Below, piece by piece: positions 33,101 through 42,894 of a stretch of DNA of 64,000 nucleotides; the stretch's first letter is position 1, and each line of letters begins with the position of its first letter. The stretch spans positions 2,046,001 to 2,110,000 of the forward strand of contig CM074127.1 in the NCBI GenBank assembly GCA_037178625.1. Reading direction: 5' to 3'. The position numbers and the translations under genes are program-made. The stretch is from Skeletonema tropicum. Its lineage: Eukaryota > Bacillariophyta > Thalassiosirophyceae > Thalassiosirales > Thalassiosiraceae. The notes below the pieces were generated by a model. The model was not told the origin of the DNA. It ran no database searches and worked only from the letters and a program-made list of their open reading frames with translations.

Positions 33101-33393
33101 AGCCGCTGCCAAGATACGATGCGATGAATGGCGATATTCTCTGCAAAGTCCACCGAAGGGGATCCTCCGTACCCTTCACTATCGCTAGTAGTATTGTTAT
33201 TTTTTCGTTTGGACGGACTAATACCCTCGGCCAAATCAAAATTGTACGCGGAAGATCCAGTTCCGAGGGCAATCAAATCCATCGAGGGGCAGAGGGACCA
33301 GCATGGTACGAGAGTTGCGCGTCGCAATTTGCGTGATTGGATAGGGGTGAAATTACCGGCGGCCTGTTCGGCCTCAAACGACTCCTCTGCCAT
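30130..33393 (-). CDS. APC4: Anaphase-promoting complex subunit 4 (APC4), 3 exons
   Basis: Exons 31234-33393, 30970-31135 and 30130-30890 join across introns of 98 nt (31136-31233) and 79 nt (30891-30969) to give 1028 residues. The N-terminal WD40-like part begins with LVPCWSLCPSMDLIAL and contains TFICWSPDGRCVAIGLVDGGV, the APC4 WD40 signature. The middle helical region (from about residue 480: LRDIREGLRSSTDSWRSALRPLDTKFQGL ... RLELLRCILSG) matches the APC4 long domain. APC4 is a scaffold of the APC/C ubiquitin ligase that drives mitotic exit. The protein is longer than human APC4 (808) because of Ser/Asp/Asn-rich insertions (about 110-160 and 195-310) and an acidic tail. Assignment by motif pattern. 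Confidence 0.82.
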
Positions 33394-33830
33394 GGTGTAG
33401 AGCTTTATGAATGTAGTGATAAAACCGTTACAACACTATCAGTGTTGAAGAGGTTGACATGATGACTTGATAGGGTGAGCGTCTTAGGGTTACGTAAATC
33501 CTAAGGGGGAAAGATTTGATTGGAGTATTCATTAAAATATGAGGATTTGTATCTAACTCGTGAAAAAGATAAAAATCTAATTCAATCTTTGGATTTATAG
33601 TACACCTAACTGCTTCGAATCTTTTCTCATGCATCATGATGCATGTTGTTACTAATACATCTTACTCATTACCTCATGCATGTTCCTTCAGCCTCACTTT
33701 ATTTTGTCAGAGCTCCATCTATCAGGCTCTATCCTCTCTATCGTGGGCATCGTATCGTACCATTTTTTGTACTTTGACACATCATGTGTCCTTCCCGCAT
33801 TTTTACAGCTGAAGATGCGACTCCTGTCGA
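33394..33830. promoter_or_regulatory. Divergent intergenic region
   Basis: 437 bp between head-to-head APC4 and IQ-motif genes. A short tandem ATGATGCATG/CATGCATG cluster lies at about 33636-33680. No defined site was identified. Confidence 0.4.
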
Positions 33831-35414
33831 ATGAAGTCGATCATCGACGCGATCCTGTTCGTTCCTCTGGCTTGGCTCTCTAGATTCAATGATGTCAAGA
33901 TGATTGAGGATTTCAATTCAATTCTAAGGGAGGCCCAACTAATCAATAATGACCTGGGAAGGCACTCAGTCAAATGTAATTTTAGCACTCGGCTTTCGGG
34001 CCGATTTTACCAAAATTGTTCGCTTGAACGACACACAATGCGACGAAGTCGTCTTTCGGAAATGCAATCAAAGAGAAGACGTCTCGAGAGGGAGCTCATG
34101 CTCGAGAAACGAAGGGTCAAGCTGCTGGGTGCACGATTGGATGAAATGGAGAATGCTCGCGAATTTGCATTGGATATGAGTTTTGCAATTCAACGGGGTG
34201 TGGTGGGGTTCCAGGCAATGGTGAGACGAGGGCAGGCAATGGAATTGCTCGAGTCGATGAAGTTTAGAGTTCGCATGAGAGAGATGATAGCGTTATTCTG
34301 TCAATCGCGTTATCGTGGTTGGAGAGGTCGTTTGCATGCAGCCTCTACCCGAGAGTATCTGCGACAGCAATTGATGGACAATTCTGCCACAGTGATACAA
34401 ACGTTTATTCGATGCCGTAGTCAGCGAAAGGCCTACCTCAGCATGTTAGTAGAGAGACAAATACTACGCGATAAATCAGCAGTATCCATCCAATCAACAT
34501 TTAGAGGACATAGATCACAGCGTTTGTATCGCGAAGAAATGAGACGACGTCAAGATGCAGCCCTAAATGTGCAGCGAGCCTTCAGGGGTATGAAAGGCAG
34601 ACGTGTTGCAGATAGGCTTCGAGAAGAGCTTGTCCGTTTGCGTGCAGAAGCGGAGGAGAAACCAAAGAGAATACCGTTGCACATGCGAAGATACAGCACA
34701 TATGGTGCGAGTGCAAATGAAAGTCAATCACAACATAGACGCAGCTCTATCTTGAGCAGGAGACGTGGTAGTATTGACTTGACGAAGTCCTCTCCATGCG
34801 CATTCAATTCGGCAAATTCTTCAATCGATACTAGAGTGGATGCAGACGAAAACGACAGCCTTGCTACCACTATAACTTCCTTGACCAACCACACTGAGAT
34901 TTCTCGCAAGTCATCAAGACACAGAAAGAAGCTATCTCTTCAGTCGCCTCCACCAGCACGCCGCTTTCAGGCAGCAGTTACGTCTTCTCAATCTCCATCC
35001 ATGACGCGACGATCAACGTATTCCGAAGGTCGGATCCAATCAGTCTCGAGAATACCAAATCGAGAAAAACGAAAAAGTCTTCGAAGTTATGCCGCAGGAG
35101 ACATTACGAGGAGCAACAGTAAAACATCACATTCAGGTAGACGATGCTCATTCAATCCTCCAATCAAAGAACTCAATGCTCCTATCAACATAACCGATGA
35201 AGCATGCAGTATTGCCGAAGAAGTCAAAGTGTTGGCTGCTACTTCACCACCAACAGAAAGAGCGCCAGTAACAATACCAGACGTAGCTGCTCTGTTCGTG
35301 AAAGATGCTATAGCCGAGAGCATTATTGCGTACAATATCAACTCAGCGTTGATGAGTATTGATGACGAAATGATTCGAGAAGAAGATGAAGACTTGGCAT
35401 TCTTATTTTCATAA
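33831..35414 (+). CDS. IQ-motif (calmodulin-binding) protein
   Basis: The 527-residue product has a coiled-coil, Arg/Glu-rich segment (about 70-112) followed by four IQ-like motifs: FCQSRYRGWRGRLHA (about 163), VIQTFIRCRSQRKAYL (about 190), SIQSTFRGHRSQRLYR (about 222) and NVQRAFRGMKGRRVAD (about 246). IQ motifs bind calmodulin or EF-hand light chains without, or in response to, calcium. The second half is a Ser/Arg-rich disordered region (RRRGSIDL, RRSTYSEGR) with many possible phosphorylation sites, ending in an acidic tail (DDEMIREEDEDLAFLFS). No motor or enzyme domain is present. A cytoskeletal, centrosomal or ciliary scaffold is plausible but unproven. Confidence 0.75.
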   Translation: MKSIIDAILFVPLAWLSRFNDVKMIEDFNSILREAQLINNDLGRHSVKCNFSTRLSGRFYQNCSLERHTMRRSRLSEMQSKRRRLERELMLEKRRVKLLGARLDEMENAREFALDMSFAIQRGVVGFQAMVRRGQAMELLESMKFRVRMREMIALFCQSRYRGWRGRLHAASTREYLRQQLMDNSATVIQTFIRCRSQRKAYLSMLVERQILRDKSAVSIQSTFRGHRSQRLYREEMRRRQDAALNVQRAFRGMKGRRVADRLREELVRLRAEAEEKPKRIPLHMRRYSTYGASANESQSQHRRSSILSRRRGSIDLTKSSPCAFNSANSSIDTRVDADENDSLATTITSLTNHTEISRKSSRHRKKLSLQSPPPARRFQAAVTSSQSPSMTRRSTYSEGRIQSVSRIPNREKRKSLRSYAAGDITRSNSKTSHSGRRCSFNPPIKELNAPINITDEACSIAEEVKVLAATSPPTERAPVTIPDVAALFVKDAIAESIIAYNINSALMSIDDEMIREEDEDLAFLFS

Positions 35415-35564
35415 GCACTAAGAAATACTTAGCCTCTTTCCTAGTCTGTTAACTACAGTAACCTGTCTGCTTTTCGAGTAGCTGTGCGAAGCAACTTCAG
35501 ATGTTACTTCGCACATTTATAGTTGCATTGTGCTCTGACGGAGCGATCATCTCACGCACATGAT

Positions 35565-36317
35565 TTAGCTAGCCATTATTGTAGCAACTCCTTCAGCGAA
35601 TCCTTTCATAGCCTGAGGAGAAACTGGCTCGTCGCCAAGATACACTTCATAGACTGCTTGGCACAGACCTTTTATACTAATTGAGCTCGAATCTTTTCCT
35701 TCAGTTAACGATGCCGATAACTTCTGTCCCTTGCACGTAATGTAAATATCCGATCCCTTCTCTAATCTGTCACCACCAACTAAGTCTAAAATAAACTTCT
35801 GAAACTCATCTGATGCTGCTGCTCCCACTTTTGGTTTGAGTGCTTCTCCTAGAGCATCAGAAATATCGGATGCAGCTACACCTCGTTGGAAACGGAGTAG
35901 AACTGTCCTAGCCGGTTTGCTTGACGCGAAGTCAGTAGCCAGATCAGAAAGATTGTTAGAATCATTTGCCTCAAAACCCGAATATTTCTTCTTTAACGAT
36001 GTCATCACCTTGGGATCCGAATAAATTCCAACCACGTAGACTTTGAATCCCCATTTCATTCTTAATCCGCCCCCAATGAAGTTTTGCAGAGTTCCAGATG
36101 TTTTGATTTGGCTCGGCATGACGACTCCGTCAACAGTGTTGCTGCCATCGATGCTACCGACGTCACCTCCAAGGAAGGCATCTGGTCCCATTAGTATTGC
36201 TGCTATGACGGCGACGACTGCCACTCCAACTGCTGCCACTTTGATTGCCATGATGATCGCTGTTTGAGTATTATTGATAGTAGATTTAACACGTATGTAC
36301 TGAGCTTGAAGCTTCAT
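35565..36317 (-). CDS. Chalcone-isomerase-fold protein (fatty-acid-binding type)
   Basis: The 250-residue product has an N-terminal hydrophobic anchor (about residues 24-43, after an alternative start at M23) and a chalcone-isomerase domain from about residue 65. Visible family features are GGGLRMKWGFKVYVVGIYSD, the VLLRFQRGVAASDI segment, KGSDIYITCKG and the closing LCQAVYEVYLGDEPVSPQAMKGFAEG, which matches the last helix-strand of the fold. Most members outside land plants are non-catalytic and some bind fatty acids (FAP type). The Arg and Tyr positions of true flavonoid enzymes cannot be verified here. A membrane-anchored lipid-binding role is inferred. The gene is convergent with the IQ-motif gene (150 bp). 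Confidence 0.8.
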   Translation of the reverse strand: MKLQAQYIRVKSTINNTQTAIIMAIKVAAVGVAVVAVIAAILMGPDAFLGGDVGSIDGSNTVDGVVMPSQIKTSGTLQNFIGGGLRMKWGFKVYVVGIYSDPKVMTSLKKKYSGFEANDSNNLSDLATDFASSKPARTVLLRFQRGVAASDISDALGEALKPKVGAAASDEFQKFILDLVGGDRLEKGSDIYITCKGQKLSASLTEGKDSSSISIKGLCQAVYEVYLGDEPVSPQAMKGFAEGVATIMAS

Positions 36318-36735
36318 GATTTTGAGAGAATGGCGTTTTTGGATAGGGGCATTAAAAGGACCTTTTTAATCCTCAAGGGTCCAGATTTCGGGCTTCGTTT
36401 GTTGTCGTTGGAGCATCGAAGTGTAACCCCATAGTAGCCTCATACTTTGGATGGGTTAGATAATTACCCGTGTTAGAATGAGTTACCTACGCTGTAGCGC
36501 TAGCTGGGGTTCGGTTTCATTCTTTCCCCTTCGATACTTAACGTAATTGAAATTTCCGCCGGGCCTTCTTCTTTTTCAAAAGACCGAACTCTACCTATCG
36601 CTTATCTTCTGCTGGGCACTTTCACTTTTTTCGTCGCAGTCGCGTAGTCGTAGTCGTTGTTGTTGATTGAAGGAGCGAGAGTTGGTAGAGTTGCTACTGG
36701 CTCCAATTGCATCGTTGAAAAAACGCCTTAGCACC
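36318..36735. promoter_or_regulatory. Divergent intergenic region
   Basis: 418 bp between head-to-head chalcone-isomerase-fold and VPS37 genes. The VPS37 frame is open from 36667 but has no ATG before 36736, so the 5' UTR lies here. No defined site was identified. Confidence 0.4.
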
Positions 36736-37887
36736 ATGTTCTCCTGGTCCAAGCAATCAACAACGCCGGCATCATCATCATCGTCGGTGCCGTCGCCTTC
36801 TAGGGGAAGCTACAGACCGCAACCACCGGCGCTCATACCACGAAAGGTGCACCTTTCTTCCTATTTAAATCATCCCGTGCTCAAGCCCTCTACACGCAAA
36901 GCTTCCGCGGATACTACACTGTATGACACAATATTCCAAACAACCAATGGCTATGCCTTGATGTTACGCGTATACGTCCCTTACGATGAGGCGAGCGCAC
37001 CGCAGCTGACCCTCTACGGCGTCATCGCATCCCACAGTTGGTTAGATAGTCGCATGAGAGTGATTGGATACGGCCCCATTTCATCCGATCAATCGTGGAC
37101 GTCAGCGAATTTGAAATTGGGGGACGCAGTGTATGCGGTGATTCATCACTTTCAGCTTCACCCGCCATCTATTTCTCAGATTGTGGATGAAAATCTTCGG
37201 CGTCGTCAGCAGGGATTACCAAGCGCGTCAAATAATAATCATAATGCAACAAAGACATCTAATCGACCGAATGTCACCTCTTCCACTCATAGCACGCCGC
37301 ATAAAGGCAACGGGGTGGTAGTTCAAGCCACGGCAATAGACAAAAAAGAGGCAGCGTGTAAAGTTGACGAAGATGAGCTGAGTTCATTAATACCCATGGT
37401 GCCCACCAGTTTTCCAGAAATTAAGGAAATGTCATTGTCGGAATTAAATGACATTGTAAACAACAAAGAAGCTCTTGATACATTTATCAACAAAATAACC
37501 GTGGTCGCCAATTTAAATGAATTGAAGGAGTCAATAGAAAAGTCAAATGTCGATACAGCAATGGCAAACCTGGCCGTCGAAGAGAAGGTAAATTCAATTT
37601 GCATGGAGGTGGAAACGCTCAAGCAAGATTTAAAGTCAAATGTAGAAAAATATCAAGAATTAGATGCTCGGAGGGCTGTCATGACACGGCCGCCGGAGAT
37701 ACATGAAGCGATGCAGGAACTCGCTGTGGCGAAGAAGAAGGCGTTGAATGAATCAGACGAATTTGCAGATGAGTGGGTTGAGTCTGGGGGAAGTGATGTG
37801 AGTGCATTTGTCAAGAAATTCATGGAAACCCGTATTTTGCATCACACACGAGCTGCAAAAGCGGAGAGATTGAAGATGGCCATGTAA
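36736..37887 (+). CDS. VPS37: ESCRT-I subunit VPS37 (VPS37A-like, UEV plus Mod(r))
   Basis: From the ATG at 36736 the product has 383 residues. The C-terminal 150 residues form a Mod(r) domain: a conserved start (SLSELNDIVNNKEALDTFI), long coiled-coil helices with LAVEEKVNSICMEVETLK, and a closing DEFADEWVESGG...FVKKFMETRILHHTRAAKAERL. Residues about 60-145 resemble a degenerate UEV fold (GYALMLRVYVP, LYGVIASHSWLD, LGDAVYAVIHHFQLHPP), as in human VPS37A. ESCRT-I sorts ubiquitinated cargo on endosomes and recruits later ESCRT complexes. The UEV part lacks a catalytic Cys, as expected. It lies tail to tail with an ESCRT-III gene 68 bp away. Confidence 0.85.
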   Translation: MFSWSKQSTTPASSSSSVPSPSRGSYRPQPPALIPRKVHLSSYLNHPVLKPSTRKASADTTLYDTIFQTTNGYALMLRVYVPYDEASAPQLTLYGVIASHSWLDSRMRVIGYGPISSDQSWTSANLKLGDAVYAVIHHFQLHPPSISQIVDENLRRRQQGLPSASNNNHNATKTSNRPNVTSSTHSTPHKGNGVVVQATAIDKKEAACKVDEDELSSLIPMVPTSFPEIKEMSLSELNDIVNNKEALDTFINKITVVANLNELKESIEKSNVDTAMANLAVEEKVNSICMEVETLKQDLKSNVEKYQELDARRAVMTRPPEIHEAMQELAVAKKKALNESDEFADEWVESGGSDVSAFVKKFMETRILHHTRAAKAERLKMAM

Positions 37888-37955
37888 AAAATAGTATTTA
37901 GGCTAGGAATGTAGGATGTAAATAAAATGATATCTATTGTAGAAATATCATTAAA

Positions 37956-39791
37956 TTAACTGGGCATCAGTTTTGCAGGTGCTTTTTGAGGCTCTTCATC
38001 AGCACCAGGGGATTGTGTTGATACATTAACATCTTCTTTACTCGATGAGAAATCCACTTTCTCATCGGTGGCAACCTCGCTTTTGCGGGGACTTGCGCTC
38101 TTGCTTTCACACTCCAACTCCAAAAGCCGGAACTCCTCGTAGAGTTCGTCTTCATCAATTACGTCTGTATTGTATACTCCCTCCGTTAGCGCGTCATTGT
38201 TCGCTAACTCCATCTCTTCACGTATGTCATTCATTAGGTCTTCCACATCTTCATTATCCATACCACTTGACTCGCGAACATCCTGGAGTGCTTCCTTGAG
38301 TTGAGTATAGCTTTGCACAACCTGAACATCGCCTTTTGCTCGTTCCAGGCGTAGCTCACCTGCAATCAGGTTTTCTAGAATAGTAGCACATCGATCAATC
38401 TCCTCCAATGCTGCTTTTCTTCGGCGCATGTGAACTAGTGCCACCTTGGTCATCTTCCTCTTTTGATAAGAGATGGCGTTATTCTTCGCAGTCTCAGCAT
38501 CCTTTTCGAGGCGTCTTATTCTATTGTGAGTGGCAATTTTGGTCACATGGATCTGATACAATGCGTAGTCCGATTTGGAAGACGTTTCTGCCTCAAGACC
38601 TGAGGGAATTCCTCCCGGGAACAATGTGATTGTGTTCTCTTCCATGATAGCATAGTTTGACTGGCAAAGTGTCGCTACCAATAGATCAACACCTTCCGTC
38701 GAAATGGTTGACAAAATCTTTCCAATTCCAACTCGTAGGAATGCGTCCTTTTCACTACCACCATCATCATCTTTTGAGCCGCTAGCGAGATACTTCCCAG
38801 CCTGACGACACAAAGACCCTAGAGATCCTTTGCTCCAGCCATTTCTTTCGAGTATGATACGTTCTACTTCCCCAATGTTACCACCTAACATGAAAAAATC
38901 AGTCACATTTTGTGAATCATCCGACTTCATTCGTTGTGAGTACTGTACCAGATGATTGCATGTCATGGCAATAGAAGTGATGCTGATTACATCATTAGTG
39001 GTATCGATTTCATCTTCAATTCTACAGGTATCAGTATTGCCGCCATGTCTTCTTGTCTGTTCATCATCCAAGTTATCATCAAACGAAATCTTTCCCAATG
39101 CATCCACGTTTCCTGCAGCATCGTCTACATCTGCACCTTCAAGATCATCATTGGCAGCTGCGTAATAGTCTCCACCATCATAAATATTCAACGCAGAGTC
39201 AATCGCGTAGTTGATAACACTAGAGACTTTCTTTGCTACCTTGATTGGGGACTGAAACCAACTATTTCCGCTTGCAGAACTATCCTTTTGATTGTTGACT
39301 GAATTGGCAGCGTCATCTCGACGACGTTGTGAATTGTTATTGGTCACAATGTACGCTGTACAACGACCGATGGTTTGTATTTGTTCATTTGTCATTGAAG
39401 ACAGCGAATGGGAGGCGGCAGATTCATTTTTGATGTGTTGGCACATAGCAGTTTTGTAATGGCTGTCCTGATTATTAGTTATGGCACCATCGGCTGCAAC
39501 GTGTGCGCAAGACTCGCCACTAATAATCTTCTTTACGAAATCAAATTCATCATGACTATTGTTTGCTGTCAATGAGGGGGGCATCACATCTCTGAATGTG
39601 CGCTCGGCAGAAGAGTGAAACGTAGAATTCTGAACACAACTGAGTGCGTGTGATTCCAGCCAGAATTGAGTCTTTTGTGAGCAGACTTGGGCATCATCAT
39701 CACTGGAAGAAGACGAAGCGGACGTATAGTCGGATGGATCAGCCGAAGGCCCTGCAATTAGGGTGAAAAGTGGTGCAGCAGAAGAGGTCAT
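37956..39791 (-). CDS. CHMP7: ESCRT-III-related CHMP7-like protein
   Basis: The 611-residue product has an N-terminal half rich in Ser/Asp/Asn, a winged-helix-like middle (GSLGSLCRQAGKYLAS ... VDLLVATLCQSNYAIMEENTITLFP) and a C-terminal Snf7 domain (roughly 420-570): KRKMTKVALVHMRRRKAALEEIDR, then a helix pair with VVQSYTQLKEALQDV, then VEDLMNDIREEMELAN. A closing DELYEEFRLLELE resembles a MIT-interacting motif. This order (ESCRT-II-like winged helices, then Snf7) is that of CHMP7, which recruits ESCRT-III to reseal the nuclear envelope and acts in membrane scission. Human CHMP7 is 453 residues; the excess is low-complexity sequence. Confidence 0.8.
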   Translation of the reverse strand: MTSSAAPLFTLIAGPSADPSDYTSASSSSSDDDAQVCSQKTQFWLESHALSCVQNSTFHSSAERTFRDVMPPSLTANNSHDEFDFVKKIISGESCAHVAADGAITNNQDSHYKTAMCQHIKNESAASHSLSSMTNEQIQTIGRCTAYIVTNNNSQRRRDDAANSVNNQKDSSASGNSWFQSPIKVAKKVSSVINYAIDSALNIYDGGDYYAAANDDLEGADVDDAAGNVDALGKISFDDNLDDEQTRRHGGNTDTCRIEDEIDTTNDVISITSIAMTCNHLVQYSQRMKSDDSQNVTDFFMLGGNIGEVERIILERNGWSKGSLGSLCRQAGKYLASGSKDDDGGSEKDAFLRVGIGKILSTISTEGVDLLVATLCQSNYAIMEENTITLFPGGIPSGLEAETSSKSDYALYQIHVTKIATHNRIRRLEKDAETAKNNAISYQKRKMTKVALVHMRRRKAALEEIDRCATILENLIAGELRLERAKGDVQVVQSYTQLKEALQDVRESSGMDNEDVEDLMNDIREEMELANNDALTEGVYNTDVIDEDELYEEFRLLELECESKSASPRKSEVATDEKVDFSSSKEDVNVSTQSPGADEEPQKAPAKLMPS

Positions 39792-39978
39792 TGCTGTTAT
39801 CTCTCAGTGCCGGCCCTTCATCATGGAGTTTATGGAGTTCATATGTAAGCGTAGAGTCTGCGACGAGTCCAACTACAAAGGTACTTTAATTCCTACGTTG
39901 ATTTTACGTAACTTAACTCATGTACATGGATGAATTTTGATCAGCCCGGCGGGGGTCAGATAAAACATTGCCATCATA
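39792..39978. promoter_or_regulatory. Short divergent promoter region with TTCCTACGT motif
   Basis: 187 bp between head-to-head CHMP7 and GT77 genes. It contains AATTCCTACGTTGATTTTACG at about 39889, one of the recurrent TTCCTACGT sites of this window, about 90 bp before the GT77 start codon. Confidence 0.45.
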
Positions 39979-41942
39979 ATGAGGGACAGCAGATCAATAA
40001 AGAGACCCGGCCGCGGCAGCAGTGACAGCCGTCGGCCGTCACAACGTGCCCATGACCACAGCATTATCACAAAAACAAATCAAGTGCAAAGATCAGCAAT
40101 GATCAATCCAACTCAAGTGATCACATTAATAATTTTCAGCATTGTCTCCTTTTATTGCGGCTTGATGATGGGTTGGAGTGCTTGCTCCTCTTCTCAACAA
40201 AATGACCCTGTAGTAACCTCCACTAATAATCAAAATTGCGAGGAGGTTTGCAAGAAACTCAATATGAATACGCCCACTGAAAACTGTGATACTACACCAG
40301 GCACTTCCAAACGATTCTCTAAGCAACTTTCTCACTGGGCATCTGGACTTGTGAGCATAAACCGCAAAGACTTGTTTGATAAATATGATTTTGGCGTTCC
40401 AATGAGTGAAGGTGCGGAAAGACAAGATGTTCTAATGCTGTACAATGAGAAAAGGGCGATGCCAAATGCTAGATCTCTTTCTCGCGCTGCTGAGTACAAT
40501 GGAGATATACCACACACATCTGCTATGGAAGCTACTGAAAATTGTGATGCCATGAATGTTGTCTTTATCAAAAACCCGGAGAGCAGAACTCTCCGACAAT
40601 GCGTCGCTTTGGTAGGAGGGCAGTATCAGGGTTATCATGTGCAAAGATGGCAACGTCTTACTGGAGAAGGTGCAGCAGGGAAAACAAATAGGACTGCTCC
40701 GTTGCGTATTACTAGTCGAATGACAGACATCAGAGGCTACGATGAATTCATATTACCAAAAACAAAACATTTGGAAATGCACCAAGCTGTTATGAATTCG
40801 TATGTTACCCATCTAACAAAGATCCGGGCAGATTTGCAGGCAATACTCAGCAAGATTGCGGTGAAAAACAATGTAGTTGTCATGACGGTCAATAAAGGGC
40901 AGTCGGATCTGTTGATGAACTTTGCTTGTTCTGCGAGAGCCCGAGGTTTCAGACTTGACAACGTAATAGTATTCCCAACAGACATGTTTTCAAATGATTT
41001 GGCAGAAGGTTTGGGATTGGCCACTTACTATTCACACGAGGTAAGTATTGTTTGTGGCATTGCACCTATTTCTCGCTAAGCACTCACTCTTTTCTCCTGC
41101 TGCAACACAAGCTTATGGATCATGTACCTGAGCGAGATTCGAAACGCTACGGAGATCCGACATTCGGAGCTATCATGCTTGCTAAAGTAATCTGTGTGCA
41201 TCTTGTCAATGATCTTGGCTATGATCTTCTCTTCCAAGATGTTGACATTAGTTGGTATAAGAATCCGCTCGATTTCTTCAATTCCCCTGAGAATAGTGGG
41301 TTTGATATTTACGCTCAAGGTGAGTTTATACTTGAGTTTTGTGATCGATCGATATCAAATTATGGCAAGCAACTAAGATGCAACATACTCCTCAACAATG
41401 TCACAGATGACGGGAATAGACAAGTACGGTTTGCGCCATACTCTGCGAACTCTGGCTTATACTTTGTCCGCAGCAATGGTCGCAGCAAGTATCTGTTTAG
41501 ATCAATGATGTATGCTGGCGATATTATTTTTGCCGCTAGAAGTCACCAACAAATCTTGATACAGCTGCTTGCAGAGCATAACTCACTGAGTGGATTGAGA
41601 GTAAAAGTTTTGAGTAGAGAGGGTACTGAATTCCCGTCTGGGTTTCATTATAATATGAACGCAAATTACATGAAACAATTGGCGAAAGGAGAAACGAAGC
41701 CGTATGCTTTTCACATGTGCTGGACACTGAACAGAGAGGACAAGGTTGCCTACATGAAACAAATGGGTATGTGGTACCTGAATGATAAATGTGTAGGCAA
41801 GGAAGCTGCGTCGCTCGGAGATATAAATAACGCGTGTTGTTCAGCGGAGCCCATCATTGAATGCTTTTACCAAGACAAAGCCTCAATAATACCGTGCAAA
41901 GATTCCCCACTGAAGGATAAAGGATCGATGTCGTTTTGGTAG
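39979..41942 (+). CDS. GT77-type nucleotide-diphospho-sugar transferase, 2 exons
   Basis: Exons 39979-41040 and 41112-41942 join across a 71-nt intron (41041-41111, GTAAGT to CACAAG, phase 0) to give 630 residues. The N-terminus is basic, with a membrane anchor at about 44-66, the layout of a type II Golgi glycosyltransferase. The catalytic domain follows the nucleotide-diphospho-sugar transferase (GT77) pattern: MNFACSARARGFRLDNVIVFPTD, GLGLATYYSHE, YGDPTFGAIMLAKVICVHLVNDLGYDLLFQDVDISWYKNP with the D-x-D metal site at D397-D399, then FAPYSANSGLYFVRSN and a SHQ motif. Such enzymes add sugars such as arabinose, xylose or galactose to wall or glycoprotein chains. Acceptor unknown. Confidence 0.85.
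41041..41111 (+). other. Intron in the GT77 gene
   Basis: A 71-nt GT-AG intron (GTAAGT...CAACACAAG), phase 0, directly upstream of the exon with the D-x-D motif. Confidence 0.85.
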
Positions 41943-42649
41943 GATTAGAGTAGAGTTAATTCTTGAAGTAGAGCAGGTAATTCTACAAGAGTAGAGTAGA
42001 TAATTCTAGAGAAGCGCTTTTTATCAAGTCTATGAAGTATAAGGAGGATAAACTACAATGCTTCTTTGAATTCCTTGCTTCTTGTTCGGCAATTTGTGAA
42101 GCCTGGGATATTTTCCTCTGTTTGAGATCGAAGGAAGCGCTACGACACAAATTGAGAAAGCCCTCTACTCACACATCACACTCCGCACGAGACGAGATGA
42201 AGGTGTAGGAAGCGCTGAACAGGACCAACTATGTATTATTTTACTTCTGAATAAGGTTTTGGGTATTCGGCACTGCCGGATTTGCCGTTTTTCGGTGGCC
42301 ATCGCGCAAAGGTGGTAGAGCGGCCCCCAAGCGAGTCGTTTAAAGACACAAGAAACGACCGCCAAAATTTTAAGCTGCTTGTAAACGTGTTGTGGAGTCT
42401 TGATCGGGTCCTCCTTACTAACTGAATTCCAAGCATCTCTCTCCCAATCATTAGCAGGCGTCGATGATGAAGGCTAATACGTGTTTGTTGATTTTCCAAG
42501 AAGTGAGGGCCTTGCCTTGCCAAAATTGGCGTTCCCTCATCAAATTTCAAATCAGCTGGTCATTTCTTGTTTGGGTTCGCCTTTCTCACTCCGCCGTTTG
42601 AATCTGAAAGATCCTTCTTCAACTGGCCTCGTCACTTCGAAAGCCGCTC
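41943..42649. other. Intergenic region with a transposon-end fragment
   Basis: 707 bp between the GT77 gene and the left LTR. A 21-bp segment TAAGGTTTTGGGTATTCGGCA at about 42248-42268 recurs in inverted orientation at about 59718-59738, suggesting a shared transposon terminus. A 104-codon minus-strand frame (42236-42550) has no recognisable product. Confidence 0.5.
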
Positions 42650-42892
42650 TGTCCAATCTTGCTAACAATTGAGCTATTGATCAATTTATTTGGTGATATA
42701 ACAAAAGACTTATTATGACTTAAAATATAAAGGAAACGATCAACGTTTTTGGATTCGGTTCAACTTGTGCTTTCATTGGCGATGTCATGATAGACCAGCC
42801 TCGAGAAAGCATTCCGAAACATATTGAGAAACGAGAAACCAGATAACATAAATATGAATTTGATTGATGTCCGACACTACGTAGGTGTGACA
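42650..42892 (-). repeat. 3' LTR of the gypsy element
   Basis: Read on the minus strand it starts TGTCACACC right after the purine tract GAGGAGGGGTAGAA (polypurine tract) and ends GATTGGACA, giving the usual TG...CA ends. It is 243 bp. It matches the right-hand LTR except for one T/A difference and the outer bases missing there. Confidence 0.88.
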
Positions 42893-42894
42893 TT

